DNA of 64,000 nucleotides from Apus apus (Eukaryota; Chordata; Aves; Apodiformes; Apodidae), in assembly GCF_020740795.1 (NCBI RefSeq), contig NC_067312.1, positions 48,369,905 to 48,433,904 on the forward strand, written 5' to 3'. Position 1 is the first letter of the stretch. Every line of letters begins with the position of its first letter. Made by a program: the position numbers and the translations under genes. Of the stretch, positions 49,858 through 60,800 are shown piece after piece. Below the pieces are notes generated by a model, which did no database searches, was not told the origin of the DNA, and saw nothing but the letters and a program-made list of their open reading frames with translations.

Positions 49858-50153
49858 AGGTGGATGGGACCAGACTCTTCTCAGTGGTGTCCAGTGACAA
49901 AACAAGGAGTGATGGTCACAATCTGGTAAACAGGAGGTTTAACCTAAATATAAGGATATACTTCTTTAGTCTGAGAGTAAGAGAGCACTGTAACAAGCTG
50001 CCCAGGGAGGTTGTAGAGTTTCCATCCCTGGAGACATTGAAAACCTGCCTGGGCATGTTCCCATGTAATCTGCTCTAGGGGATCCTGCTCTAGCAGCGAG
50101 TTGGACTGGATGATCTTCTGATGTCCCTTCCAACTCCTATGATTCTGTGATAT
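49858..50153 (+). mobile_element. CR1 fragment truncating RGMB exon 3
   Basis: A 5'-truncated CR1 (GTGTCCAGTGACAAAACAAGG, REHCNKLPREVVEFPSLETL, GGATGATCTTCTGATGTCCC, ATGATTCTGTGA). It joins directly to the RGMB coding sequence after the LPAAV segment. No RGMB sequence is recognisable on its right side, so a deletion accompanied or followed the insertion. Confidence 0.9.
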
Positions 50154-52335
50154 ATGTTTATTTAAAAGAGTGGCTGTGTGGTATTTTAAACACTTAAAAC
50201 TGTTATGATAGGAGAATAAAGTTGCCTGTCCTGCTGAGGGACGTCTGTAATGTGGTGTTAGTGATCCCTTGTGGGGTGCAGAGAAATAAAGGATATGGGC
50301 CACGTGCTAGGCAGGCAGTCTATGAACAAAGTCTCAATTTGTTTCCTGTACATCACTCGTTAGATAGGAATGTACTGAGTACAGTCATTATGCTTCTTGC
50401 AGATGCTTTTTTCTCCTCTGCTACAAAAGCTGTGAAGTGGAATTTATGATCAGCAGCTGTGCACCAAGCCAGTTCATTGAAAGTGTATGGGAAACTAACA
50501 GCAGGGATGATCCCACTTGTACAGTTCCTTTGCAGTGTTTGCAAAGATATTTATAAGAACTTTAATACAGTGATCTGATACTGCTTCATCCATCTTGGAA
50601 AGATGTTATGAAAATCCTCTGTTAAAGTTACTGGAGAACTCTTAGACCAAAATAGTCCTAGAAGAGAAAAACATTTGCTGTAAAACTGAAGAAGAGATTG
50701 ACGCATTGAAAGAATAAATGATATATGTAAGAGTCTGTATGATTACAGAAGTTTGTATAATGAGATGGTCTGCAACGTATACGTGGGAGCTGCAATATTA
50801 CAGCTGCAGGGCTAATCACACAGCATGAAGGTAAACTAAAATGCAAAAACTTAAAACAAGTTATGCCAGATACAGACCAAGAAAGATAGACCAAATAAAG
50901 ACAACTTGGTGTGCTGTTTTGCTAACCTTCTGTTACAGCTAAAATGTCAGGTGTACGGTGAACAATCTTATGAAGTATATACATCATTGTAATGCTTTGT
51001 GGAAATGACTGTAGAAAGCAAAGGGAGATTTAAATGTGCGTATGTTTAATGTATACAGAAGGTGTCCATTGTATCTGTGCACGTGTCCTTTCAAAGGTGT
51101 TGATCTACCACCACAAGCTCTGCAGAAGACTATATACCATGATCATCAGTATTTTAATGCAACAACTAGTGAGCTACTGCTGATGCTATCTGTTGTTTGC
51201 CTTTGTCTTATAGAAGTTAGCTGATGCCTTGGATATTAATGGCTTATTAAAAGGTTATTTTAAGTATCTTCTATAGCATTTCTAATGAGTATTTCCTTAT
51301 CCTATGCTAATAGAGCTCTTCACAGCAGCCGAGGATAGTTCTCAGCAGTTGTAGTCAGACAGCTTCCTCTCAGTCATGTCTTAGAACTGAGCAGAGAACT
51401 GGGTGTTCAATCCTTGAATTTTGTATGTGCATATGGCTCCTTAAGGATACTGCAAAAGGGAGCAGTACGCTCAACTTACTAAAAGAATTATTTTTTTTTT
51501 TCTCAAAAACCTGGCTGGCAGAATAATCTGTACAGAGCGCTGGTTAAGTGGAATGCAACCTGAGAGAATCCAGGGTCTGAAAAAAAGCCTGGCTTTTGTT
51601 CTTGTGAAGAAAGATAGGTCAAGATAGGGCCCTTCAGTAGTGCATTTCCTTTCAAACTGCTGCTGTGCTGCCAGAAGGTAGATCACAAACTATTTACATT
51701 CTCGTATGTTAACATTGTACATGCATTTGTTTAATGGGTTTTGAGGATGTTCACGTATCTGTCTAGTTATATTCAGTCTGAAGTGAGGCAAATTATGTTG
51801 CAAGTTTTGCACTGCCTAATGAGGGTTTCATTAGTGGACAAGTTCAGAAAAAAAAAACCCAAAACCAAGTGGCTTGTGGCTTACTTCTCTTGTGGCAAAC
51901 TCATAGCACAGTTTCACTCTTTATCTGGCAGAGGTAAATGAAAGTGTAAGCTGGGAACCCCCTCCTCAGCTCGGAGCTCTGTTGAAGGAGAACACTACCT
52001 CTGAGTTGGGTTGTCAAGTCCTATAAGAATTTTACTTGAGTATTTCCTACTGCGTATCTAAAAACCACAAGCCCCTGCTATGTATCCTGATAGTCTTATT
52101 TGCTTTCAAGGTATCTTACTCTCCAAAAGTCTAGATAGCTGTGTAACCCTAATGTCTGCATGCTCTGCTTCCTTTGCAGGGCAGTGCCTGAACAGTAAGT
52201 GTAATATATGGTTTGAGTTATTTTAAAAGCTAGCTCACCCCTGAAATAATTGTAGATGCCTGTAACATCCTCAACAAATAGCTCAGTACCTAGCTATATC
52301 TGATTAAATCTTTTAACCTTCCGTTTTAAAAAAAA
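50154..52335. other. No gene recognised
   Basis: AT-rich sequence. It could include decayed RGMB 3' UTR or ERV flank, but no alignment landmark is visible. Confidence 0.4.
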
Positions 52336-52339
52336 CACA

Positions 52340-52925
52340 GAGGCCTGATCTAGCAGCTGTCCTTTCTCAGAACAAATAATAAATTTAGAGAGCCTATAGT
52401 AATGTCATCAGACAGAGGACTCCATTTCATAGCAAAAGTGATACAAGACTTAGTCAAGATTCCTGGCATGAAGTTGGATTTGCATATCCTTGGAGACCAC
52501 AATCCAGTGATAAGGTGGAGCAGATAAAATATACCTTTAAGCAATGGCTTGGAAAAAAAAAAAATTGTCAGGAAATTTCAATGACCTGGGTACAAGTGTT
52601 ACCCTTAGCACTGTTAAGGATTAGATTCCAACACTATGGGAAAGGTAATTTATGCATGACCTTATCAGGCTCCACTTGTGCTGGGTACCACTCATAAAAT
52701 GGGAGAGTTAAGCTTTAAGACCTACTTAATACCTCTAGGGAATCCTTTACAGGAGCTCCAGGAACATGTGACATCAAATAGACCCTTGGAACTCAACACA
52801 CCTGCACACAATTTCCAGCCTGGAGATTGGGTCTACGTCAAGTTGTGGAATACAGAACCATGGACAGAGAAGTGGAAAGGGGGATATTAAGAGAGCACCC
52901 ATTCTATAGGCAGCGGAGCAAGAAT
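52340..52925 (+). mobile_element. Class I ERV fragment: integrase region, decayed
   Basis: Plus-strand frames resemble gammaretrovirus-like integrase: SSDRGLHF in the catalytic core near 52408, a QSSDKVEQIKYTF-like helix near 52502, ALLRIRF near 52608 and FQPGDWVYVKLW near 52810. Stops and frame changes separate them, and an A-rich frameshift lies near 52550. Not functional. It stands upstream of gag-like sequence, so the provirus order is scrambled or two proviruses are joined. Confidence 0.8.
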
Positions 52926-53140
52926 CTCCCCTTAAACTGAAACTAAAAACATTATGATAGAGTATTACATTTTATCTGTAATAATTATGGGAGCAATTAG
53001 TTAAGTTTGGCAAATACCACATTTGGATCAAAATTTGCACCTGACTCTGGTATAAAATATTATTTCAGTGCTACTCAAATTTTTTTTTATTTGCACACAC
53101 ATCCCAGAACATTCAAACAAGGATATTCCTTTAGCAGTGT

Positions 53141-53639
53141 TGTCCCAAAAGCAGGGTCCATTACCTGGTGTGCAAGAAGCCATTCCACACACAGATTCAA
53201 GATATTTGCTTTAATATCCAGTTCTGCACACAACAGGGGCCAGGGTGATATTCCACAAAGCAAGCTCAGTTTCCCAAAATGAAAGCCCTACTTTTATACC
53301 CCAAAATGTGAGAAGGAACTTGATCTCTAACATTATTCTTATAACTGGCACACGATTGGTCAACTAATCCCTTGCTTTTATTGGATATGCTCAAAAATTT
53401 CACTACGCGTGCTCAAAGAGAGGCCTTCTTGTTAATAGGGGTCCCTCTAGTCTGTAGGTGTGAATGTTAGTATGCTAATAGCTCGTTAATACATTAATTT
53501 GGTGATTTCAATTATTCAACGTGTTTTCCCCCCAGTGCTCAAGGCTATAACCAAGATAAGCTGAGAGTGCCCCTTTCCATTCCTTTCATGTGTCTCGCAG
53601 GCCTGTCTCAAGGGGGGGGCTGTTGCCTACTCGGCAACA
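53141..53639 (-). mobile_element. Solo LTR of the class I-like ERV family with 4-bp target duplication
   Basis: 499 bp. The sense (minus) strand starts TGTTGCCGAGTAGGC and ends CTTTTGGGACA, with GGGTATAAAAGT, ATTAAAG and GTGTGTGGAATGG in the usual order. It is flanked by GTGT on both sides (53137-53140 and 53640-53643), matching the 4-bp duplication of class I elements. It interrupts older ERV sequence of opposite orientation and is the best-preserved copy of the LTR family also seen at 3.7-4.25 and 19.1-19.5 kb. Confidence 0.82.
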
Positions 53640-53999
53640 GTGTTTTTCTCTAGTTGGAATCTGGTTTTGTCGAATTCTTATTGTTCCACTGTTATCTAGG
53701 CCCTGTTTTTATTCTGTGTGTCCCTTATATTATTTTTGTGTGTAATTTTTTTCCCAAATATGATTTTTTCCCCCACGTTTTACAAGTGACTCAAAGGTGC
53801 AAAACTATAAAAGAGATATTTGTGTGGCAGGAGGAGTTGGGTTTTTGGAATAACTGCTGTAAAATAGTCGGTTTCAATTTTATTGGTATCATAAAATTAG
53901 ATAGGGGAAGATTCACATGTAGACCTATGGCAAGACAAGGGGGTGTCTGTGTCTGCCGGAGCTGAGTGTTTGAAACAGTGGTAATTTTTTTAAGGTTGA

Positions 54000-55440
54000 G
54001 GTATAGGTACAACTACTTTCAGGGAGATACCTCCTGACTCTCATCTCGGACGCATCCTTCAAAAAAATGGAAAATATTTGAGAACGTTCTAGTGACAAAA
54101 GAGAAAATTAAATGTATTGTAATTGTTGGCCACTAAATGAAACTTTGAATTATTACATTATATTTCAATGGATGATGCTTTGTAATAGTATGGATAAGTG
54201 GGATGTGGTGCTGTACGTGGATGCTTTTTGATTTTTTATGGAAGGCCATAGATTCAAAAGAGGTATGATAGTAAGGAGGATTATATTTTGTATGCAGGAT
54301 CGAGAACTGGTAAGAAAGATTGTTTTAAGTTGGTGAAAGGGGATGAGGATGTAGATGATGTGTAGCTCTTTGTTCACTCAGCCCCCTGAAAATGCACCAC
54401 CTGAGTATGAGAGGAGTGAAAGGGGGGGTGAGTGGATGATCGGAGGATACAGATTGCAGCCCGGTGCACAGGGGAATGAGGGGACAGTGTCCTGCTGTTC
54501 AGGCCCCCTTAGGACAAGCAGTGAGGGGTGGAGAGACAGCTTGTATATGTGCGTGGGCATTTCACAGCATTGGACCTGTTAGATTGGAAACTGTGCAGTT
54601 GTAATGGGCTAATCTGGAGGGGATGTATGGGCTACTCAAAACAATCATGATGAGACATGATCCCACCTGGAGGGATATCCAAGCACTTTCAGAGACCCTT
54701 CTCACTATTAAGGGAAAGCAAATGATCCACAAGGTTACATTAATCAGATTATGCCCAGGGAGAACCTGGACTGGGATCCTAACTCTGGGAGGGACCTGGA
54801 TGGATGTGAGTGGTGTCAGCCCCTTAGTCTTGTGTGGGGTTTGGCACAGAACTCATTAACAGAAAAACTTGTCAAAATTATATGAGATTAGACAGGGGTC
54901 TGATGAGGAACCCTCAATCTTTTATGAGAGGCTGTGTGAGACTGCTAGAAAGTGGACTGATTTGGATCTGGAGGAGGAAACTAACTGAAAGATGTTTAAC
55001 ATACTGCTTATTGGTCAGTCAGCCTTGGATATCAGAAAGAAATTGCAGAAATTGGATGGGGCAGGAGGAATGCTGATCTCGCAATTGATTGAAATAGCAT
55101 ATAAGGTGTACAGCAATTGACATAAGGAGAAAAAGGAAAACCAAAACAAAATGAAATTGCAGGTGTCACTGGTAGCTGCCGCTATAACTGAGAGTAATCT
55201 GCAGAGACGTGGGTGAGAAAAAAGCAGAGGCCAGGGCAGGGTGAAACATGCAGGAGCATTGACTATGGGGTATCGCTGAAATCCAGCCCCGTTAGGGTTA
55301 ATTCAGTGTGCAACTTGCTAGGAGGAGCGGGCACTGGAAAAATGAGTGCCCAAACAGGAGCAAGAAAGATAGGGAACAGGAAAATTAGGAAACTGATGTG
55401 AATTTGATGGCAGTGGAGGAATCTGACTCAGAGTGAAGGG
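54000..55440 (+). mobile_element. Class I ERV fragment: gag region, decayed
   Basis: Plus-strand frames, split by stops and shifts, resemble gammaretroviral Gag: a matrix-like start near 54010, a proline-rich PPENAPPEYERSE stretch near 54385, capsid-like PTWRDIQALSETLLTIKG near 54664, a major-homology-like segment near 54900, and a GHWKNECP-like single zinc knuckle near 55330. There is no complete frame. Confidence 0.75.
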
Positions 55441-55479
55441 GACCGGAGAAAATAATTAATATACCCTCATCTGATCCTC

Positions 55480-56300
55480 TGGTTCCAATTAAGCTGTGGG
55501 GGTGAAATTATAGATTTTTGTATCAGATAGTAGAGCCACATATTCAGTAGTTAGTAGTTGTAAGGGACCTTTAAGCGAAATTACAGTACCGATTGTTAGG
55601 GCAACTGAAAAGTGAGTTTTAAAGCCATTCCTGAAACCAATGGAGTGCATAATTGGAAATAAGAAGTTAACTCTTTACTTCCTCTATATGCCAGAATGTC
55701 CCCTGCCATTATTAGGACATGATTTGTTCTGCAAACTGAATGCTCAAGTAACTTTTTTCTGAGAATTCTGTGCAGTTACATATTTCACAGGAAATGGCAA
55801 GGCACAGATTTGCCTGCTACCAGACGCACCTTCTACTGAGGAACCCGAACACAGTGATAAATGCAGTGATTCCTGTGGTCTGTTTTGGAAGAACCAGGTA
55901 CAGCAAAGAACGTGACACCTGTTAAGATAGAGTTAAAGCCTGGAACTTGTTTGGTAAGAAAGAAACACTATCCCATAAATTTAAAGCTCAAAAAGGGTTG
56001 GAATGATTAATTAACACCTTTTAAAATACAGACTGTTAAGGGTATACCAATCTGAATTTAACTCTTACATTACCAGTAAAGAAATCTTAATCTCAAAAAT
56101 ACAGGTTGGTTCAGGATCTAAGAGAAATAAATCGGATAACCGGGGATGTGCATCCTGTTGTTCCCAACCCTTATACATCACTTACATCTATACCTAAGAC
56201 AAATGTTTATAATCCACCTTGATTAAGAAAAAAAGATGGTCACCCTGTCATAGGTGACTTCTGTATAAAAAAATCTATCTGCAGATTCATTACTGGGGGA
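55480..56300 (+). mobile_element. Class I ERV fragment: protease and start of reverse transcriptase, decayed
   Basis: A protease-like segment near 55515-55750 ends in PLPLLGHDLFCKLNAQV. The position of its active-site triplet reads DSRA instead of the family D-S/T-G, so it is inactivated. An RT N-terminus follows (KPGTCLVRKKHYP near 55935, YRLVQDLREINRI near 56105, HPVVPNPYTSLTSIPK near 56150) with several stops. The catalytic RT core is absent; recognisable sequence stops near 56300. Confidence 0.75.
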
Positions 56301-57715
56301 GTATCATCAACCCTCAAAGCTAATTTAGTTAAAAGTTTAAAACAGAAAGCTATCTTGCTTATTAACAACTCCTTTGCAAAAAGTACTAAAAAGAATTTAA
56401 GCAGTTGGTTCCAGGCAAATTAACTAAAAGGCATCTAAGGCCATGAACTTCTAACAATTTTATTGTTGATGCTGAGTGCCATGATAAAGTTTAGCCAGCA
56501 TATGTGGCTACACATTTCACAGTTCCAAGGTTCACAAGACTTAGCACTTAGTTATGATACTAATAGGCACAGTTTCACAGAGTATTTTCTTAAGTATCTC
56601 AGAAACTTCCAATATAAGATAAAATTAGGTTTCACTATAAAGAATGATGATTTCATAAGCTGACAAAAAACAGAACTGTGAAGTTCTCTTTGCTCTTCTG
56701 TGATTAAAAGGAGCATTAAAGAAATATTTATTATTTTTAATTGGTCTATACACCACAGATAGTCAATTACCAATGCTAGGATTACTGCAAACCAAACCCA
56801 GTAGCTAATTTTAAGTGTTGAATAAGACGATTAGTTTTCCAAATACTCGAATTACTTCATCACATACTAAATCTATTGCAATTAAAACTCAATGTCTTTG
56901 AGTATTGCAGTAATAAATGCTCTCTTATTAATTCCTTATGTATGATAAGTGATATTGGTATGTAATTTTCTCACATGATTTCTGGATTTAACACTGAGCT
57001 TGCTTAAAAATCTGTGACAAAGTATTACTTTTAACAAATAAATAATAATAATGTCCAAGTAAGTTCTTTGGGCTTCAACTGTAGTGCATGAATTCAATCT
57101 AGATCTAAACTTAAGCCTTCTAACAGGACCAGAAATTTATATTTTGAAATCTCTCAAAGTCTTGCATCAGTGATTTCTGTAAGTATTCAATAATTATGGG
57201 GTTTTTTTCAGCTCACTTTCAGTAAAGCTCATAAAATATAATTTGACTGTAGCTGCTCTTTGATTCTAGTATTTCATCCACCACTGAACTATTCTGATGA
57301 CCCATAGAACTGTCAAAAAATACTACAATCAGCATCACTATTAAACCTCTGTGATCTGGAGCACTCTGGTTGTACTTTTTCTAGCAGTTTTTCCAGGTCC
57401 TTGTCACCAGCTTAAGAATGGACTTTTGGCATATTTTACCTTTTCTTTCTCACCAGCATTCCTCTAAATGATTTTTGGCCTAACAGTTATTATAGTAAGC
57501 TCCCATCTTATCTGTATGAAATCAGCAATATGAACTTAAGTCAGATAGGAACTCTTCATTAAGCATTTCCCAAGAACACAACATGCTTCACAGAGTCCTA
57601 GATATGTTACATGAATAACTCTTCGCCTGGGATGTCTTCTCTATTCTTTCTTGACTCTGGGGAAGAGCAATCTGCCTGGTTTTCCTAAATCTTCACCAAA
57701 ATGAGAACTCAAGCA
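56301..57715. other. No feature recognised
   Basis: AT-rich sequence to the 3' side of the unrecognised minus-strand gene; part could be its 3' UTR. Confidence 0.45.
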
Positions 57716-57861
57716 TTAACTTTTTAGGCATGCATAAGGTTTGCTAATTGCATCAGCCAGCCAAGAGTAAAGATGGGTGATGGCTAGCAATAGAAATAGC
57801 ACACTATAAAAAGCGTGGAGAGGCTGCATGCTATGTTCATGAGTGCACGGAATTGGAGCCC
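57716..57861 (-). CDS. Unrecognised gene, exon E (terminal)
   Basis: Acceptor ATTGTTTTCTCCAG. It encodes APIPCTHEHSMQPL, then a hydrophobic segment of about 18 residues and a short tail ending ACLKS and TAA. The hydrophobic end suggests a C-terminal membrane anchor or GPI-type signal. Confidence 0.58.
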
Positions 57862-60800
57862 CTGGAGAAAACAATTGAGGGAGAAAACAGTTTATTAGTA
57901 GAAAGCTGGAATTGGGTTGGGAAGATGGATTCAGAAGCAGAGACTTGGTGAGGGGGAAAGGAAGACTAAGAGACTTTCCTTCCTTGCCATCTGGGGTAGG
58001 TTGACAAAAATGCCCACTGAGGAACACTGCAAGTGAAATTGTGGAGTGGAAATTTGGACTTGCAAAAGCACCAGGCTGTGCTTGGATACTTCAGGTTTGA
58101 ATATTAGGGGTCAGAGAGACTGACAGGACTCTGAGCCAACATCTCCCCCATAGTCACTTGGCTGGCACCCAAGAAATACTCACCTGAATCCTCTTCCCTA
58201 TGAAGTGCAGCCAGGCACTTCATATGCAGCTGTAAGACTGTCACCCTTCCAACAATGCCCTCCTTTTTGTGATGCAAAAATGGTACCTCTAACTACACGA
58301 ACTGTGGTAATGTTTTGCTCTTAAAATTACACCAATTTGCTCAGGTTTATGACTAATAACTTTGGCAGGAAATCCTAAACAGATAAATGTTTTAAATGGC
58401 TTTCATCAGTAGTGTGTATTTTCACTAGCTTTCATGTACAACCTTCACACAAAAAGGCACTATGTTGTATTAAAAGTTTGCAAAACAGTTCCAGAATTGA
58501 TCTCATACAGCTGGATTAACTTGCCCAATGAGAATGTCCCCAAGATCTGGTCCACAGCCCATCCCTTTGCAGACATCTTTACCAAAGGCCCTTCAAAAGT
58601 GCCCCAAGATTGATTCATGCAGTTTATTAATTGTTCTGGCAGTCTGCTTCCTGCTGCCCTTTTCATGAAGTGCTATAGGGTCCTTCTTAGTCATGCCATG
58701 GGAAGAAAACTGGTTATAACAGATGTTGCCAAGGAAACACATTAGGAGGGTTACGTGAAATAAACCACCACTGTGTGACTATCAATACATCCACGATGTG
58801 TGTAAGAGGCATCTTCTAAGAGAGTCCAGGTGTACAGAATTTCCATTTGAAGCCACATTATTTGCTGTGGCCAAAGGCTGTGAGTCACTAGTTAACCAAA
58901 GCTCAGAGAGCAGCTACCTCACATATGCATATGTGAGACAGATCATTACATGGCTAAATTTTTCCTTATACCTCTAATAAAAGAAGTATTGTAATGAATC
59001 ACTCTTGGACAACATAGTTTGGGATTATAGTTAGACCTTGGGCGTTGATTTAACATAGAACTATAGTTCTATAGCTTTGAGGGTTCTTAATAAAACCCAC
59101 ATAGCACGTTTGTACAAAAAAAGGACTTGCTCAGATTACTTCCTGTGAATGATTAAGATACAAGAAGATAAGTCATATTATACAGTGGAAGAAATCTGAA
59201 ATGCAGTCTGACAATAAATGCATGCAATTCTTCTGTAAAACCCCCACCCAGTATTTTCTACAACAGATACCATACAGAATATGAAAACATATCTAAAATA
59301 TGAAAAAAAAATATATTCTGCAGCTATTTTAAGTGGGAATTACAATGACAAAATATAAATTTAAAACCTACTGCTGACTCAGCCTTAGTGTAAAACAAAG
59401 TATGCAGCTTCCACAAAAGGTTTATTAAGCTGCTACAAGTAATTTTAACAGCAGCATTATTTTCTTTGTATATTAGGTCTAGCGTTATTTTCAACGGAAC
59501 GATAGCTATTCTTAATTTTTAATGAAAATTCACAATCATCATTAAATGCCATTATTTACTCCAAAGCAATGCTTCCCTTACAAGTTTTGAAAATAAGAAA
59601 CCAACATACTTACCAATAAATTGGAAAGGCTAGGTGGTTGGAAAATCCATGCTAGAAACATTCTTTGGGCATATCCAAGGGAAAATCTTTCACGAACCGC
59701 ATACAGTGTGAGAGTGTAAGGATGGGTAGGCCAGTATGTGCTCCCTATTACTCCTTCATTCTTGACTTGTATCTTAATAATAGTGGGGCTACAGAAAAAA
59801 ATGGAAAGGATGAGAAACTAACAATTCCATGAACTACTTTATCTTTCTGCTCCTAGCATTGTCTCACACAACTGTATTTCTTAGCTACAGCTTCTGTACT
59901 GTGTCACATATAGAAGCTTCAGCCTAAGGTTTTGAAAAAGCTTTTATGTGAGGTGCAATCATAGCAACTTGTTGGAAGAATAAAGAGATACAAGTGACAC
60001 TACGTATCTGTCCCAACATAGTTCAGTAAAACAAACCCTGATCAGTACAACTGGATTACTAAGTGTTACCTATTTTAAATCTTTACTACTCTCTAATAGA
60101 AGCAAGACATTGTCTACATTTACTTTTGTAAAAGTCAAAATGAAAAGTTGATTTCAGCCATAGTACACAAAGAGAAGACAGGATTTAATTCTTTTGCTGT
60201 TCAAATAAAACCTGATCATGGAGACATTTGCCTCATCAGGAAGAAATCAGGATGATCTTTAGTATATTCAGTCTGTTCACCTTCCCAGGTGTCGATTTAA
60301 TTTCCTACCAAAAAATACTGTTGTCACTGAACACAACATTGTGCAGAATACTGGAGACTGAAACAGCTCCTTAGAATATCTTGCTACAGTAGTACTTCAC
60401 TGGGATTTTACACTTGAAGTGGGAAACCTGCAGCTAAACACACCCTGTTCTTGACAGTAGTGAAAGGCTCAGATGCCGCTCAGACAGCAGGACATCTGCA
60501 CTTAAAATGGAGAAAACAAAGAGTAGCTGTGAGCAGGTAAATGATGATGCCAATACGGGCAGCTGAACTGATGAAAACCAGCCAGAGCATGTCTGGACGC
60601 TTCTCTGTCCTTAAAACTAAAAAATATATATTGCTGCTTTTACATGCTTTTGCAGACTGACCAACAATCTACTTGTTTAGGTAGTACTGGGAATGGTAAA
60701 CTAGAAATACAGATTAATATGGAAATATTAGACTTCCACGCATGGTAGGTGAAACACCTTAATCTTTATTAACAGCCATAAAAAGAGTTCTCTTGCAGTC

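Noticed and set aside
58460-58666. Minus-strand frame and plus-strand HPFADIFTKG-like phrase
   Set aside because: The phrase recalls a Copia-type polyprotein, but it is a few residues only, has no neighbouring motifs, and the family is not expected in birds.
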